From an uncultured SAR116 cluster alpha proteobacterium (GTDB taxonomy: Bacteria; Pseudomonadota; Alphaproteobacteria; Puniceispirillales; Marisalimonadaceae), in assembly GCA_902529515.1 (NCBI GenBank), contig CABZWX010000002.1:1-64000 (forward strand): DNA of 64,000 bases, given 5' to 3'. The position numbers and the translations under genes are program-made. The notes under the pieces were generated by a model that was given only the letters and a program-made list of their open reading frames with translations, did no database searches and was not told the origin of the DNA. Below, in pieces: positions 28,242 to 36,378 of the stretch (within the stretch, counting starts at the first letter, position 1; each line of letters starts with the position of its first letter).

Positions 28242-28585
28242 TCAACTTCTATAATCATAAAAAATTACCCCCTATTATTCCTAGACTTTATGGTATAACT
28301 TGCTAGTGCTTTAGGCATAACTTTTTCTTCAATTATCTTTTGACAAGCCTTGTAAGCATTCTCATCTTCATATTCAAATGTACTTGTTAATCTATGATTT
28401 TGTTTGTTCCAGACTTGGGCAACAGTTCTTCTTACTAATCCTGCTTTAGATAGTTCTTTCATTATATCTTCTGTCCATACTTTTTCTTCAAAAGTTGCCA
28501 TCCAGTGCTCTAATTCAACCTTTGTTGCAAAATCTAGCTCCATACAATTCATGAATAAAGTTTCTTTGGTTATTGGTTTTACCAT
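28242..28585 (-). pseudogene. Small protein of the tandem pair, copy 2, frameshifted in its last codons
   Basis: From the ATG at 28585 (ribosome site AGGTGA, as in copy 1) the frame runs to a stop at 28265 after NNRG, eight residues short of copy 1. On the minus strand the tail reads AGGGGGTAA. With six G instead of five it becomes RGVIFYDYRS then stop, matching RGIVLHDYRS of copy 1, and the restored gene is exactly 345 bases like copy 1. The C-run is at 28268-28272. The truncated form may still work. Function as for copy 1, unknown. Confidence 0.75.
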
Positions 28586-28708
28586 ATATGTCACCTGTTA
28601 GTATGAAAATTAAATATGCAAAAACATTAGTATGAATGCAAATAAACGATTTTATTTCTTTCAATTTTAATCCAATTTATTATATACATTCAATATTCAA
28701 TTCATGAT

Positions 28709-29371
28709 TTGAAACACAAAAAAAAAATGAAAATCTTATTTAAAATATTTATACTTATACTTTCTACATTACTTATCCAAAACAAAGCATTTTCTTACAG
28801 CAAAAATTCTGGAAAAGTAAGTGTAACTGTTTCTGTAAGTAAAGCAGATAAATCAGATGATACAAGTGCAGGAGTTAAAACTGAGGCTTCAGCAAGTAAA
28901 AGTATAGAAAATATTACCAACTCAAGCAAAGATAATGCACCTACTAGTAAAACTGCAGAAACACTATCTGTTCAAGACAACTCTAGCGAACAATCATATT
29001 CATATGACAATAACAACAATTCGTCAGACGATAATTATGATAGAAATAATAAATTTGCAAATAAAATAAATGGCTATAAATTTAGTAAAAATTATGAAAT
29101 AGCTGAAGAAGAAAGATTATTTGATGCTATTAAAAATTTTAAAAATGAAGAGAGTTTAAATAAGAGTGATCTGAAAAAAATAGATAGTTTAGTTAATAGA
29201 AGAATTAATGAAATTGCTAAAAAAATTAAATTCAAATTTGATAAAAAAGATGAAAAACAATTTTTTGAATTTACAGAAAAAACAAATTATGACATTGAAA
29301 TAATTGAGAAGAAAGCTGAATTAGTTGATTATGTTCAAAAGACTTTTGAAGTGATGGGATTAATTAATTAG
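28709..29371 (+). CDS. Exported low-complexity protein of unknown function
   Basis: 220 aa from a TTG; an ATG at 28727 (MKILFKIFILI) would also keep the signal peptide, and neither has a clear ribosome site. Residues 1-30 form a signal peptide ending near KAFS. About 35-115 is a Ser/Thr/Asn/Asp-rich unstructured stretch, and 120-220 is helical and charged (EERLFDAIKNFKNEE; SLVNRRINEIAKKIK; IEIIEKKAELVDYVQK), possibly coiled coil. It is not recognised. It lies between the small-protein patch and tRNA-Gly, and could be a surface or periplasmic factor. Confidence 0.6.
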   Translation: MKHKKKMKILFKIFILILSTLLIQNKAFSYSKNSGKVSVTVSVSKADKSDDTSAGVKTEASASKSIENITNSSKDNAPTSKTAETLSVQDNSSEQSYSYDNNNNSSDDNYDRNNKFANKINGYKFSKNYEIAEEERLFDAIKNFKNEESLNKSDLKKIDSLVNRRINEIAKKIKFKFDKKDEKQFFEFTEKTNYDIEIIEKKAELVDYVQKTFEVMGLIN

Positions 29372-29436
29372 ACCGATTAACAGTGAAAAAATTCTCATCT
29401 TTTATCTACTATATTGTCCATCCATTTAAAGCCCAC

Positions 29437-29448
29437 CCTTCTAGAAGG
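29437..29448. other. 12-bp perfect palindrome
   Basis: CCTTCTAGAAGG lies in the 118-base gap between the exported protein gene and tRNA-Gly. It could be a regulator site or the stem of a short terminator for the + strand gene. No T-run follows. Confidence 0.25.
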
Positions 29449-29489
29449 TTGAATATTTGAGTAAGACTGAGTATCTCAGCGAAGCGGAT

Positions 29490-29564
29490 TGGAGCGGGCG
29501 AAGAGATTCGAACTCTCGACATTCTCGTTGGCAACGAGATGCTCTACCACTGAGCTACGCCCGC
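29490..29564 (-). tRNA. tRNA-Gly (GCC)
   Basis: Minus strand, complete 75-base cloverleaf with encoded CCA. Acceptor stem GCGGGCG/CGCCCGC, D arm GCTC-AGTGGTA-GAGC, anticodon stem TCTCG/CGAGA around TTGCCAA with GCC, and T arm with TTCGAAT. The anticodon gives glycine. No duplicated 3' end was seen nearby, so there is no sign of an integrated element at this tRNA. Confidence 0.96.
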
Positions 29565-29628
29565 CTAATTTTGATGAAATATAGCATTCTAATTCATAGT
29601 ATCAAGGAAAAATAAAAAATAATTTATC

Positions 29629-30768
29629 TTAGTGGTTTTTTATAAAATTATTTATGTTCTCACATATATATATAATCTCATCTTCTTTTAAATACGGGTG
29701 CATAGGTAAAGACAAAACATTTTTACATAAATAGTATGTCACATCTAGGCCACTTTTAGATACGGGATATTTAATATAAGGTTTATGTTTATTCAAAGGT
29801 ATTGGATAATAAACTGCAGTAGGAATGTTTTTTGATTTTAAATATTCTTGTAATTTGTCTCTATTGATGTTTTCTGGAAGTATGATTGTGTATTGGGCCC
29901 AACTACTTTTGAAATTTTTGTGAATTTCTGGCAATTCAATTTTGAGATTTAGGGAGTTTAAGTTTTTATTATAGTTATCTGCTACTATCTGCCTTTTTTG
30001 CAACTCATCTGGAAATATTTCAAGTTTTTCTAATAAAATGGCGGCTTGAATTGTAGACATACGAGCATTCATTCCTATCCTATCGTATTCATACCTTTTT
30101 TTTCCCATACCATGTATGTGAGAAGAATTTGCTATTTCATATATTTTTTTATCATTTGTAAAAACAGCCCCTCCATCTCCGTAACAACCTAGTGGTTTTG
30201 CAGGAAAGAAAGATGTTGCAGCTGCTTCAGATAAATTGCCTACAACTTTATCTTTATGTATTCCTCCAAAAGATTGTGCAGCATCATCAAGAACCCATAA
30301 ATTATTATTTTTTGCAAAATCATTAATTAAATCTATCTCTGCTGGTTGTCCGAACAAACCTACAGGCATTATACCCTTTACATCAATACCTAAGTCTTTG
30401 GCAGTATTTAGAGTGTCAGGTAGTTTAGCTGGATCTATATTAAAGGTATCACGCTTAACATCGACGAAAATTGGAATAGCACCAAGCAAAGGCATAACCT
30501 CGGCAGACGAAGCGAAAGTGAAAGCAGGAACAATTACACCTTCACCAGGTTTAATTTTTAAACCAAGCAAAGATAATAACAATGCATCTGTTCCACTAGA
30601 GCAACATAACACATACTTAGAACCAGTAAATGAACTAAGTTTATCTTCAAGTTCTTTTACTTCTGGACCTAAAATATATTGTCCATGATCAAGAACTTGA
30701 TTAATACGTTTATCAATTTTATCTCGAATTAATTTTTGTTGAGCAGTTAGATCAATAAATGGTATCAT
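29629..30768 (-). CDS. DegT/DnrJ/EryC1/StrS-family sugar aminotransferase
   Basis: PLP-dependent transfer of an amino group to a keto sugar nucleotide. Seen: IPFIDLTAQQ at the N-terminus, the SSGTDALLLSLLGL helix, PAFTFASSAEV, LDDAAQSFGG with the PLP aspartate, and FFPAKPLGCYGDGG with the Schiff-base lysine. Length 379 aa. It is paired with the Gfo/Idh/MocA gene upstream, an arrangement used for UDP-GlcNAc(3NH2)A-type sugars (WbpE with WbpB). I infer that class of product; the exact sugar is not shown. Confidence 0.88.
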   Translation of the reverse strand: MIPFIDLTAQQKLIRDKIDKRINQVLDHGQYILGPEVKELEDKLSSFTGSKYVLCCSSGTDALLLSLLGLKIKPGEGVIVPAFTFASSAEVMPLLGAIPIFVDVKRDTFNIDPAKLPDTLNTAKDLGIDVKGIMPVGLFGQPAEIDLINDFAKNNNLWVLDDAAQSFGGIHKDKVVGNLSEAAATSFFPAKPLGCYGDGGAVFTNDKKIYEIANSSHIHGMGKKRYEYDRIGMNARMSTIQAAILLEKLEIFPDELQKRQIVADNYNKNLNSLNLKIELPEIHKNFKSSWAQYTIILPENINRDKLQEYLKSKNIPTAVYYPIPLNKHKPYIKYPVSKSGLDVTYYLCKNVLSLPMHPYLKEDEIIYICENINNFIKNH

Positions 30769-30785
30769 AAGTTTATCTTATTTCC

Positions 30786-31736
30786 TTAAATTTTTTTGTC
30801 TATCATATCTATAACAGTTTGAACTTTTACAGCTTCTTTATGGTCTGTTAGAGGGCTTTTTCTTGAATATACACAGTCTATAAATTCTTTTAATTCACTT
30901 TTAAGTGGCTCGTTTTCTTGGACTTCAATTTTTTCAATTGGTAAAGTTTTAATTGTATTTTTAGTTGTTATAAATGATGGATTATATAGCAATTTTTCTG
31001 ACCAATTTTTTGTATCGTCAAAAATGAGGGAGCCTTTTGATCCAATTATAGAAAATTTATGTTCTTTATACGGACACATCCAATCAGAATTAATCAAAGC
31101 AGTAACACCTTTTGAAAATGATAATTTTATACTGACTGCATCTGGCCCAATATTATCATGGTGATGAATTGATTGAACATTTACGCCTAGAGGTAATTCT
31201 TTTACAATAGAAAGTATCATGGAAATGTCGTGAGCGGATAAATCATAAACCACAGATTCTTCTTTTCTAATAGCACCTAGAGCAAGTCGATTAGCTCGAA
31301 TGTTTTGTAAAATACCTATTTTACCATTTTTGACAAGTTCTTTCATTTTTACAAATGCATTATGATAATTTAGTAAATGGCCAACCATCAAAACTTTATT
31401 TTTATTTGCAGCTAACTCTGAGAGTTTTTGAGCATCGGGCAATGACAAACAATATGGTTTTTCTATAAATACATCTTTATCATTTTTTAGAGCTTCAGTT
31501 GCTAAATCTTTATGTGTTATTGCAGGTGAAGCAATTACTATTGCATTGATGTTTTGATCTTTAAAAATTTTATTTAATTCTAAAGTTGGTAGTGAATATT
31601 CATAACTGAGTTTTTCTGATAATTTGATATTTAAGTCATATATACATGCCAGAACCCCCATTTGATGTAAATTTCTAGCTATATTTTTTCCCCAGTTACC
31701 ACAACCAATTAGAGCAATTTTTAATTCTCTTATCAT
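30786..31736 (-). CDS. Gfo/Idh/MocA-family sugar dehydrogenase
   Basis: NAD(P)-dependent oxidoreductase, 316 aa. Seen: Rossmann GCGNWGKNIARNL near residues 11-23, the family EKP motif in DVFIEKPYC, VGHLLNYHNA, and a C-terminal SLIFDD substrate-sheet region. WbpB/WlbA-like enzymes of this family oxidise a UDP-amino-uronate at C3 for the partner aminotransferase. Seventeen bases separate it from that gene, so they form one unit transcribed from near 31740. Confidence 0.85.
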   Translation of the reverse strand: MIRELKIALIGCGNWGKNIARNLHQMGVLACIYDLNIKLSEKLSYEYSLPTLELNKIFKDQNINAIVIASPAITHKDLATEALKNDKDVFIEKPYCLSLPDAQKLSELAANKNKVLMVGHLLNYHNAFVKMKELVKNGKIGILQNIRANRLALGAIRKEESVVYDLSAHDISMILSIVKELPLGVNVQSIHHHDNIGPDAVSIKLSFSKGVTALINSDWMCPYKEHKFSIIGSKGSLIFDDTKNWSEKLLYNPSFITTKNTIKTLPIEKIEVQENEPLKSELKEFIDCVYSRKSPLTDHKEAVKVQTVIDMIDKKI

Positions 31737-31889
31737 TTTACATTATAATTTTCATTTTGAATTCAATCATTATCTACTATTTAGATATATACACTTTAGT
31801 AATTGGTCAATTGTAGTATTTTGTAATAAATTGTTGAAATATTATTTGCTGACAACCATATCAATAACTCAATTTTAGGAGTCTTAATA

Positions 31890-32792
31890 ATGGAAAATAA
31901 TGATTTAATCTCAACGAGCAGCAATATCATAAATGTAAATGAAGAAACATTTATGAGTGAAGTTGTAGAAGTTTCCAAGACAAAGCCAGTCATAGTTGAT
32001 TTTTGGGCTCCATGGTGTGAACCTTGTAAAACCCTTACACCTTTATTAGAAGATGCAGTTAAAGGTTATAAACAAGAGATAATTCTAGCTAAAATTGATA
32101 TTGATCAAAATCAAAATATTGCTGGACAATTAAGAATTCAATCTATTCCTACAGTCTATACTTTTTTTGAAGGTAAAGTCGTTGATGGATTTCAAGGAGC
32201 TAAATCAAATAGTGAAATAATAGAATTTGTAAAAAAATCAGCAAGCTTATCTGGTCCTGGACAAGAAGTAGAAGATTTAATTTCAAGTGTGCAAGAATGC
32301 ATAAAAAAAAGAGATTGGAATAGTTCTTTTGAAATTTCTCAAAAGATTTTAGCTTTAGATCCTGAAAATCACACTGGTTTTGGAAATCTTGTTAGATCAA
32401 TGATTGGGTTAGATAAGTTTAACGAAACAAAAGAATTAATTGATAATTTAGCCCCAGAAATAAAAAATTCTAAGCCAGTTGAAGAAGCAATTTCATTGCT
32501 TGAAACTTCTGAAAAGGCTTATATTGCAAAAGGAAGTATCAAAGATTTAGAAAAAAAATTACAAAAAGAACCAGACAACTTAGATTATTTATTACAAATG
32601 GCAATTGCTTTATTTGGTATAGGTAATATTGAAGATTCTTTTGAAATGCTATTGAAATCTATTAAAATAGACAAAGAATGGAATGAACAAGCAGCCAGAA
32701 AGCAGCTGTTAGAATTTTTTTCATCAGCAGGCATCGAAGCAAAAGAGACAATTAGTGCTAGAAAAAAGCTAGCAACATTATTATTTTCTTAA
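31890..32792 (+). CDS. cnoX: Thioredoxin-TPR co-chaperone
   Basis: YbbN/CnoX-type chaperedoxin. An N-terminal thioredoxin domain has FWAPWCEPC with cysteines C43 and C46 and IPTVYTF, followed by a helical TPR region (about 130-300: NSSFEISQKILALDPENH, LEKKLQKEPDNLDYLLQMA). Members protect cytosolic proteins from oxidation and pass them to GroEL. Length 300 aa. It starts a plus-strand group with the Lon-N and DUF971 genes. Confidence 0.88.
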   Translation: MENNDLISTSSNIINVNEETFMSEVVEVSKTKPVIVDFWAPWCEPCKTLTPLLEDAVKGYKQEIILAKIDIDQNQNIAGQLRIQSIPTVYTFFEGKVVDGFQGAKSNSEIIEFVKKSASLSGPGQEVEDLISSVQECIKKRDWNSSFEISQKILALDPENHTGFGNLVRSMIGLDKFNETKELIDNLAPEIKNSKPVEEAISLLETSEKAYIAKGSIKDLEKKLQKEPDNLDYLLQMAIALFGIGNIEDSFEMLLKSIKIDKEWNEQAARKQLLEFFSSAGIEAKETISARKKLATLLFS

Positions 32793-32806
32793 TGAGGACA
32801 AATATA

Positions 32807-33463
32807 ATGGTTGACGATTTTGAAAAAGAAATAAATTTACCAAATATCATTCCGATATTTCCATTGGAAGGTGTTGTAATGTTTCCAGATACTTATCTTC
32901 CATTAAATATTTTTGAAACTCGTTATTTAAAAATGATAGATAACGCAATTTCAAATGAAAATAGATTAATTGGTATGATACAGCCAAAAAAATCAAATAA
33001 TATTGATGAAAAATCCGCATTCTACAGAGTTGGATGTGCTGGTAAAATTATAAAATTTGAAGAAACTGATGATAATAGATATTTAATTACTCTTAAAGGT
33101 TTAAGTAGATTTAATTTAATTTCAGAAAAAACCAATGAAAAAGATTACAAAGAAGCAAATATTGATTGGGAAAATTTTAGTAAGGATTTGAAAATAAACT
33201 CAAAGTCCTCAGACTTTAGTACTTTAAAGAAAATCTTGAAAAAATATTTTAAATCAAAAAACATTAGAGCAAATATGGATGCAATTGATACATTTAATGA
33301 CTATAATCTTGTTGATCAAATAACAATGATATGTCCTTTAGCGAATAATGAAAAACAACTTTTGCTAGAAACAACTTCTATTTCAAAAAGAGAAAAGTTA
33401 CTACAAACTATATTAGATAGTTACATTAGCGAAGAAAATATTTCTAATACAATTAAGCATTAA
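32807..33463 (+). CDS. Lon N-terminal-domain protein
   Basis: Stand-alone LON substrate-binding (N) domain with no ATPase or protease part. Seen: IPIFPLEGVVMFPDTYLPLNIFE and RYLKMIDNA, then CAGKIIKFEE and RYLITLKGLSRF. The ATG at 32807 is chosen because GAGGA (32794-32798) lies eight bases before it; an earlier ATG at 32792 overlaps the cnoX stop. Its role is unknown. Neighbouring cnoX is a constant partner in alphaproteobacteria. Confidence 0.85.
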   Translation: MVDDFEKEINLPNIIPIFPLEGVVMFPDTYLPLNIFETRYLKMIDNAISNENRLIGMIQPKKSNNIDEKSAFYRVGCAGKIIKFEETDDNRYLITLKGLSRFNLISEKTNEKDYKEANIDWENFSKDLKINSKSSDFSTLKKILKKYFKSKNIRANMDAIDTFNDYNLVDQITMICPLANNEKQLLLETTSISKREKLLQTILDSYISEENISNTIKH

Positions 33464-33508
33464 ATAGATTTTAAATATTAATTTATAAGTTAATCAAAGG
33501 ATAATTAT

Positions 33509-33835
33509 ATGGAAGCTACTCCAATTTTAATTAAAAAAAAAGATAATGGTAAATGTTTGTCAATTCATTTTGATGATAACACTAAGTTTAATATTTCATC
33601 AGAATTACTGAGAGTAGAAAGTCCCTCTGCTGACGTACAAGGTCACGGTGGACCTAAGATTATTGTGAGAAATAAACAAAATATTCTGATTGATCAAATT
33701 GAACCCGTTGGTAATTATGCTATTAGAATCATTTTTTCTGATAATCACTCGTCGGGAATATATAGCTGGGGATTTTTATATGATTATGGAAAAAATCATG
33801 ATAAATATCTACAAGAATATTATAATTCTTTATAA
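33509..33835 (+). CDS. DUF971 (GBBH-like N-terminal) protein
   Basis: 108 aa covering a single DUF971 domain: LSIHFDDNTKFNISSELLRVESPSADVQGHGG, then PVGNYAIRIIFSDNHSSGIYSWGFLYDYG. In gamma-butyrobetaine hydroxylases a similar domain carries zinc, but here the Cys/His set is not complete. The free-standing form is often met near ApbC/Mrp or respiratory genes. Function unknown. It ends one base before the convergent ubiH stop. Confidence 0.85.
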   Translation: MEATPILIKKKDNGKCLSIHFDDNTKFNISSELLRVESPSADVQGHGGPKIIVRNKQNILIDQIEPVGNYAIRIIFSDNHSSGIYSWGFLYDYGKNHDKYLQEYYNSL

Positions 33836-33836
33836 A

Positions 33837-35039
33837 TCAAATAGATGCTAAATCTCTAAATATATTTTTTAGTTTTGTTTTATTTAAATTTTCCATGCCT
33901 TTTGTAAGCAATGACTGTGTTTTTTCTGAAGTTGAAGTAAATCCAAAAAACATAAAGTCTGTAAAAGCTGTCATAGAAATAGTTCGCGACAGTCTTTCGT
34001 TCTTGTAAAATTTTAAAATAGATTTATCACCAAGATCACTTCCAAATTTCAAACAATTTTTTATTGCATTTAATGTAGAAACACAATCTCTTAAAGATAG
34101 GTTTAGTCCCTGTCCCGCTAAAGGATGGATCGAATGAGCAGCATCACCTAGTAAAATTGCTCTTGAGGATGTTGGATTTAACACAAGGTTTAAGTTTAGA
34201 TCCCAATATGATAATTTGTTTTCTATTTTATTAATTTTTCTTATAGGACTAAAATTAAGATCAATATGTGAAAAAAATTTATTTAACTCACTGCAAATAA
34301 AATATTCTGGATCTTTTTTTGATAAAATTTTTTCACACTCAACTTTTTCAATACTTTGAACAAAGTTCACTAGATTTTTATTTTCATATGGAAGTATTCC
34401 AACTGGTCCTATATTCGTAAATGCTTGAATAGCATTCGAATTATGATTTTTTGATTGTTTAAAAAATCCAGAAATTGCAATGTGTTTAGTTTTTTTGTTT
34501 ATTGTATTTATAGAAAGCAATTTTCTAAAGTAAGAATTTTTTCCATCTGCCGACAAAACTAAATGTGTATTTATAGATTTTTTATTTTCTAAATATAAAG
34601 TTCTTTCAAATTGGGTACATTTAGTATTATTTACAAAACTTTCATATTGTTTTACGTCTTTAAGTTCTTCTTCTATAATATTCAAAACAATATCATTTTT
34701 TATCACCGCACCAAATTCTCTTTTTTTGTCAACATAATCCCACTCCAACGGTAAACTATAATTTGGACCAAATACTTGAATACTTTTGACTGGTGTAAAA
34801 TCATTTTTTTTTAATTTATTTAAAATATTTAAATTACTTAGCAATTCCAAACTAGTTTTGTTGTAAAACGTCGTCCTCAAATCATTTTTTAATTTTAAAC
34901 TTGGTTTAATCCAACCTATATCACTTAACTTGAACATTTTTGAATTTTTTAACAATAAAACCATCATAGCCCCTGTTATTCCTCCACCAATAACACAAAT
35001 TTTATGAAAATTTTCTTGCGATATGTCGTTACTAGCCAT
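33837..35039 (-). CDS. UbiH/UbiF/COQ6-family FAD monooxygenase
   Basis: Flavoprotein hydroxylase of ubiquinone synthesis. Seen: dinucleotide-binding ICVIGGGITGAMMVLLL (15-31), a middle VLSADGKNSYFRK (the DG motif), and GDAAHSIHPLAGQGLNLSLRD that binds the flavin pyrophosphate. Length 400 aa. The ring position it hydroxylates cannot be decided from sequence. It is convergent with DUF971 and divergent from the aminotransferase. Confidence 0.9.
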   Translation of the reverse strand: MASNDISQENFHKICVIGGGITGAMMVLLLKNSKMFKLSDIGWIKPSLKLKNDLRTTFYNKTSLELLSNLNILNKLKKNDFTPVKSIQVFGPNYSLPLEWDYVDKKREFGAVIKNDIVLNIIEEELKDVKQYESFVNNTKCTQFERTLYLENKKSINTHLVLSADGKNSYFRKLLSINTINKKTKHIAISGFFKQSKNHNSNAIQAFTNIGPVGILPYENKNLVNFVQSIEKVECEKILSKKDPEYFICSELNKFFSHIDLNFSPIRKINKIENKLSYWDLNLNLVLNPTSSRAILLGDAAHSIHPLAGQGLNLSLRDCVSTLNAIKNCLKFGSDLGDKSILKFYKNERLSRTISMTAFTDFMFFGFTSTSEKTQSLLTKGMENLNKTKLKNIFRDLASI

Positions 35040-35137
35040 TTATGCTCTCATTAAGTTAAATAACACAATTATATTAGTTTCAAAATTTACCAGTATAATA
35101 TAAATAAATAAATGTGAAAATTGTTTGAGGTTTTAAA

Positions 35138-36349
35138 ATGTTACACTCAGATTATAATATTTTAAAAGACTGGATGTTTGGAAAACTCGCATCTCTTTTA
35201 GAAAATACTGAGCCCAATCCTAAATATCCAATTGTAAAGATGTCGCTAGGTGAACCTACATTGGGTTTACCAGATTTTACAAAAAAAATTTTAGATTCGA
35301 ATTATAAAGATTGGGCAAAATATCCTCCAAGTGAAGCAATACCAAGTTTTGGTAATAGCATATTAAATTATATAAAAAGAAGATACCCAGGTACAGACAA
35401 ACTTATAAAATTAAATAAGAATATAGTTCCTGTTCCGGGAACAAGAGAACCCTTACATCTCATAGGTTTGCTAGCTAAAGACTTTAAAGTTGGAAAAACA
35501 ACAGCCCTTGTAACTAATCCATTTTATCATGCTTGGCTTGCAGGTAGTATATCAAGTGGATCAAAAGTACATTGGTTGAACTCTTTGCCAGAAAATAACT
35601 ATTTGCCAGATATATTTAATTTACCAGAAAATTTATTAAAATCTTCTGTAATTATGTATATTTGTTCACCATCTAATCCTCATGGTAGCGTTGCTAGCAT
35701 TGATTATTTAAAGAATGCCATATTACTTGCTAGAAAATATAAATTCATTTTGGCTATTGATGAATGTTATAGTGACATCTATAGAATTAACAGGTCTAAA
35801 CCACCAGGAGGATTAGAGGCGGCTTTACATTTAGGTAATAGTTTAGAAAATTTAATTATTTTTAATTCCTTGTCAAAAAGAAATAATACTTGTGGAATGA
35901 GAGCTGGGTTTATAGCTGGTGACGAAACTATAATTGAAAAATATAAGTTGTTGGTCTCAAATGGTGCTTCACCAGTTCCTATCCCTATTCAAGAAGTTGC
36001 AAGCGCATTGTATAATGACGATAATCATCAAATAGAAGGTTGTATACATTATGACCAAAACTTTGAACTTGCAGAAAAATATTTAAAACCTTTTTATAAA
36101 GATTTCAAAATTCCAGATGCAGGTTTTTTTCTTTGGTTAAAGGTCAATGACGACAAGAAAGCAGCCAAAATTTTGTGGGAAAAATTTTCTTTAAGAGTTA
36201 TGCCGGGAAGTTTTATGGCAAAAGATATTAATGGTATAAATCCAGGAAGAGGATACTTAAGAATATCCTTAGTTGACAAGAAAGAAATTATTGAGGAAAC
36301 AATGAGGCGTATTTGTTTATTTTTAAAGATGGATATTGCTCAAGAATAA
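35138..36349 (+). CDS. dapC: Class I/II aminotransferase, DapC-like
   Basis: PLP enzyme of fold type I, 403 aa. Seen: VKMSLGEPTLGLPDF, the CSPSNPHGS loop, AIDECYSDIY and NSLSKRNNTCGMRAGF with the PLP lysine K247. It fits the N-succinyldiaminopimelate aminotransferase family found upstream of ftsK in alphaproteobacteria, and dapF and asd of the same lysine/peptidoglycan pathway are also in the window. DapC is probable rather than proven; other aminotransferases look similar. Confidence 0.8.
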   Translation: MLHSDYNILKDWMFGKLASLLENTEPNPKYPIVKMSLGEPTLGLPDFTKKILDSNYKDWAKYPPSEAIPSFGNSILNYIKRRYPGTDKLIKLNKNIVPVPGTREPLHLIGLLAKDFKVGKTTALVTNPFYHAWLAGSISSGSKVHWLNSLPENNYLPDIFNLPENLLKSSVIMYICSPSNPHGSVASIDYLKNAILLARKYKFILAIDECYSDIYRINRSKPPGGLEAALHLGNSLENLIIFNSLSKRNNTCGMRAGFIAGDETIIEKYKLLVSNGASPVPIPIQEVASALYNDDNHQIEGCIHYDQNFELAEKYLKPFYKDFKIPDAGFFLWLKVNDDKKAAKILWEKFSLRVMPGSFMAKDINGINPGRGYLRISLVDKKEIIEETMRRICLFLKMDIAQE

Positions 36350-36378
36350 GTTTTTTGAATAATAATTAAGATCAAATT

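Noticed and set aside
30236-30688. 150-codon open frame on the plus strand
   Set aside because: Antisense to the clearly conserved DegT aminotransferase; composition is that of a shadow frame.
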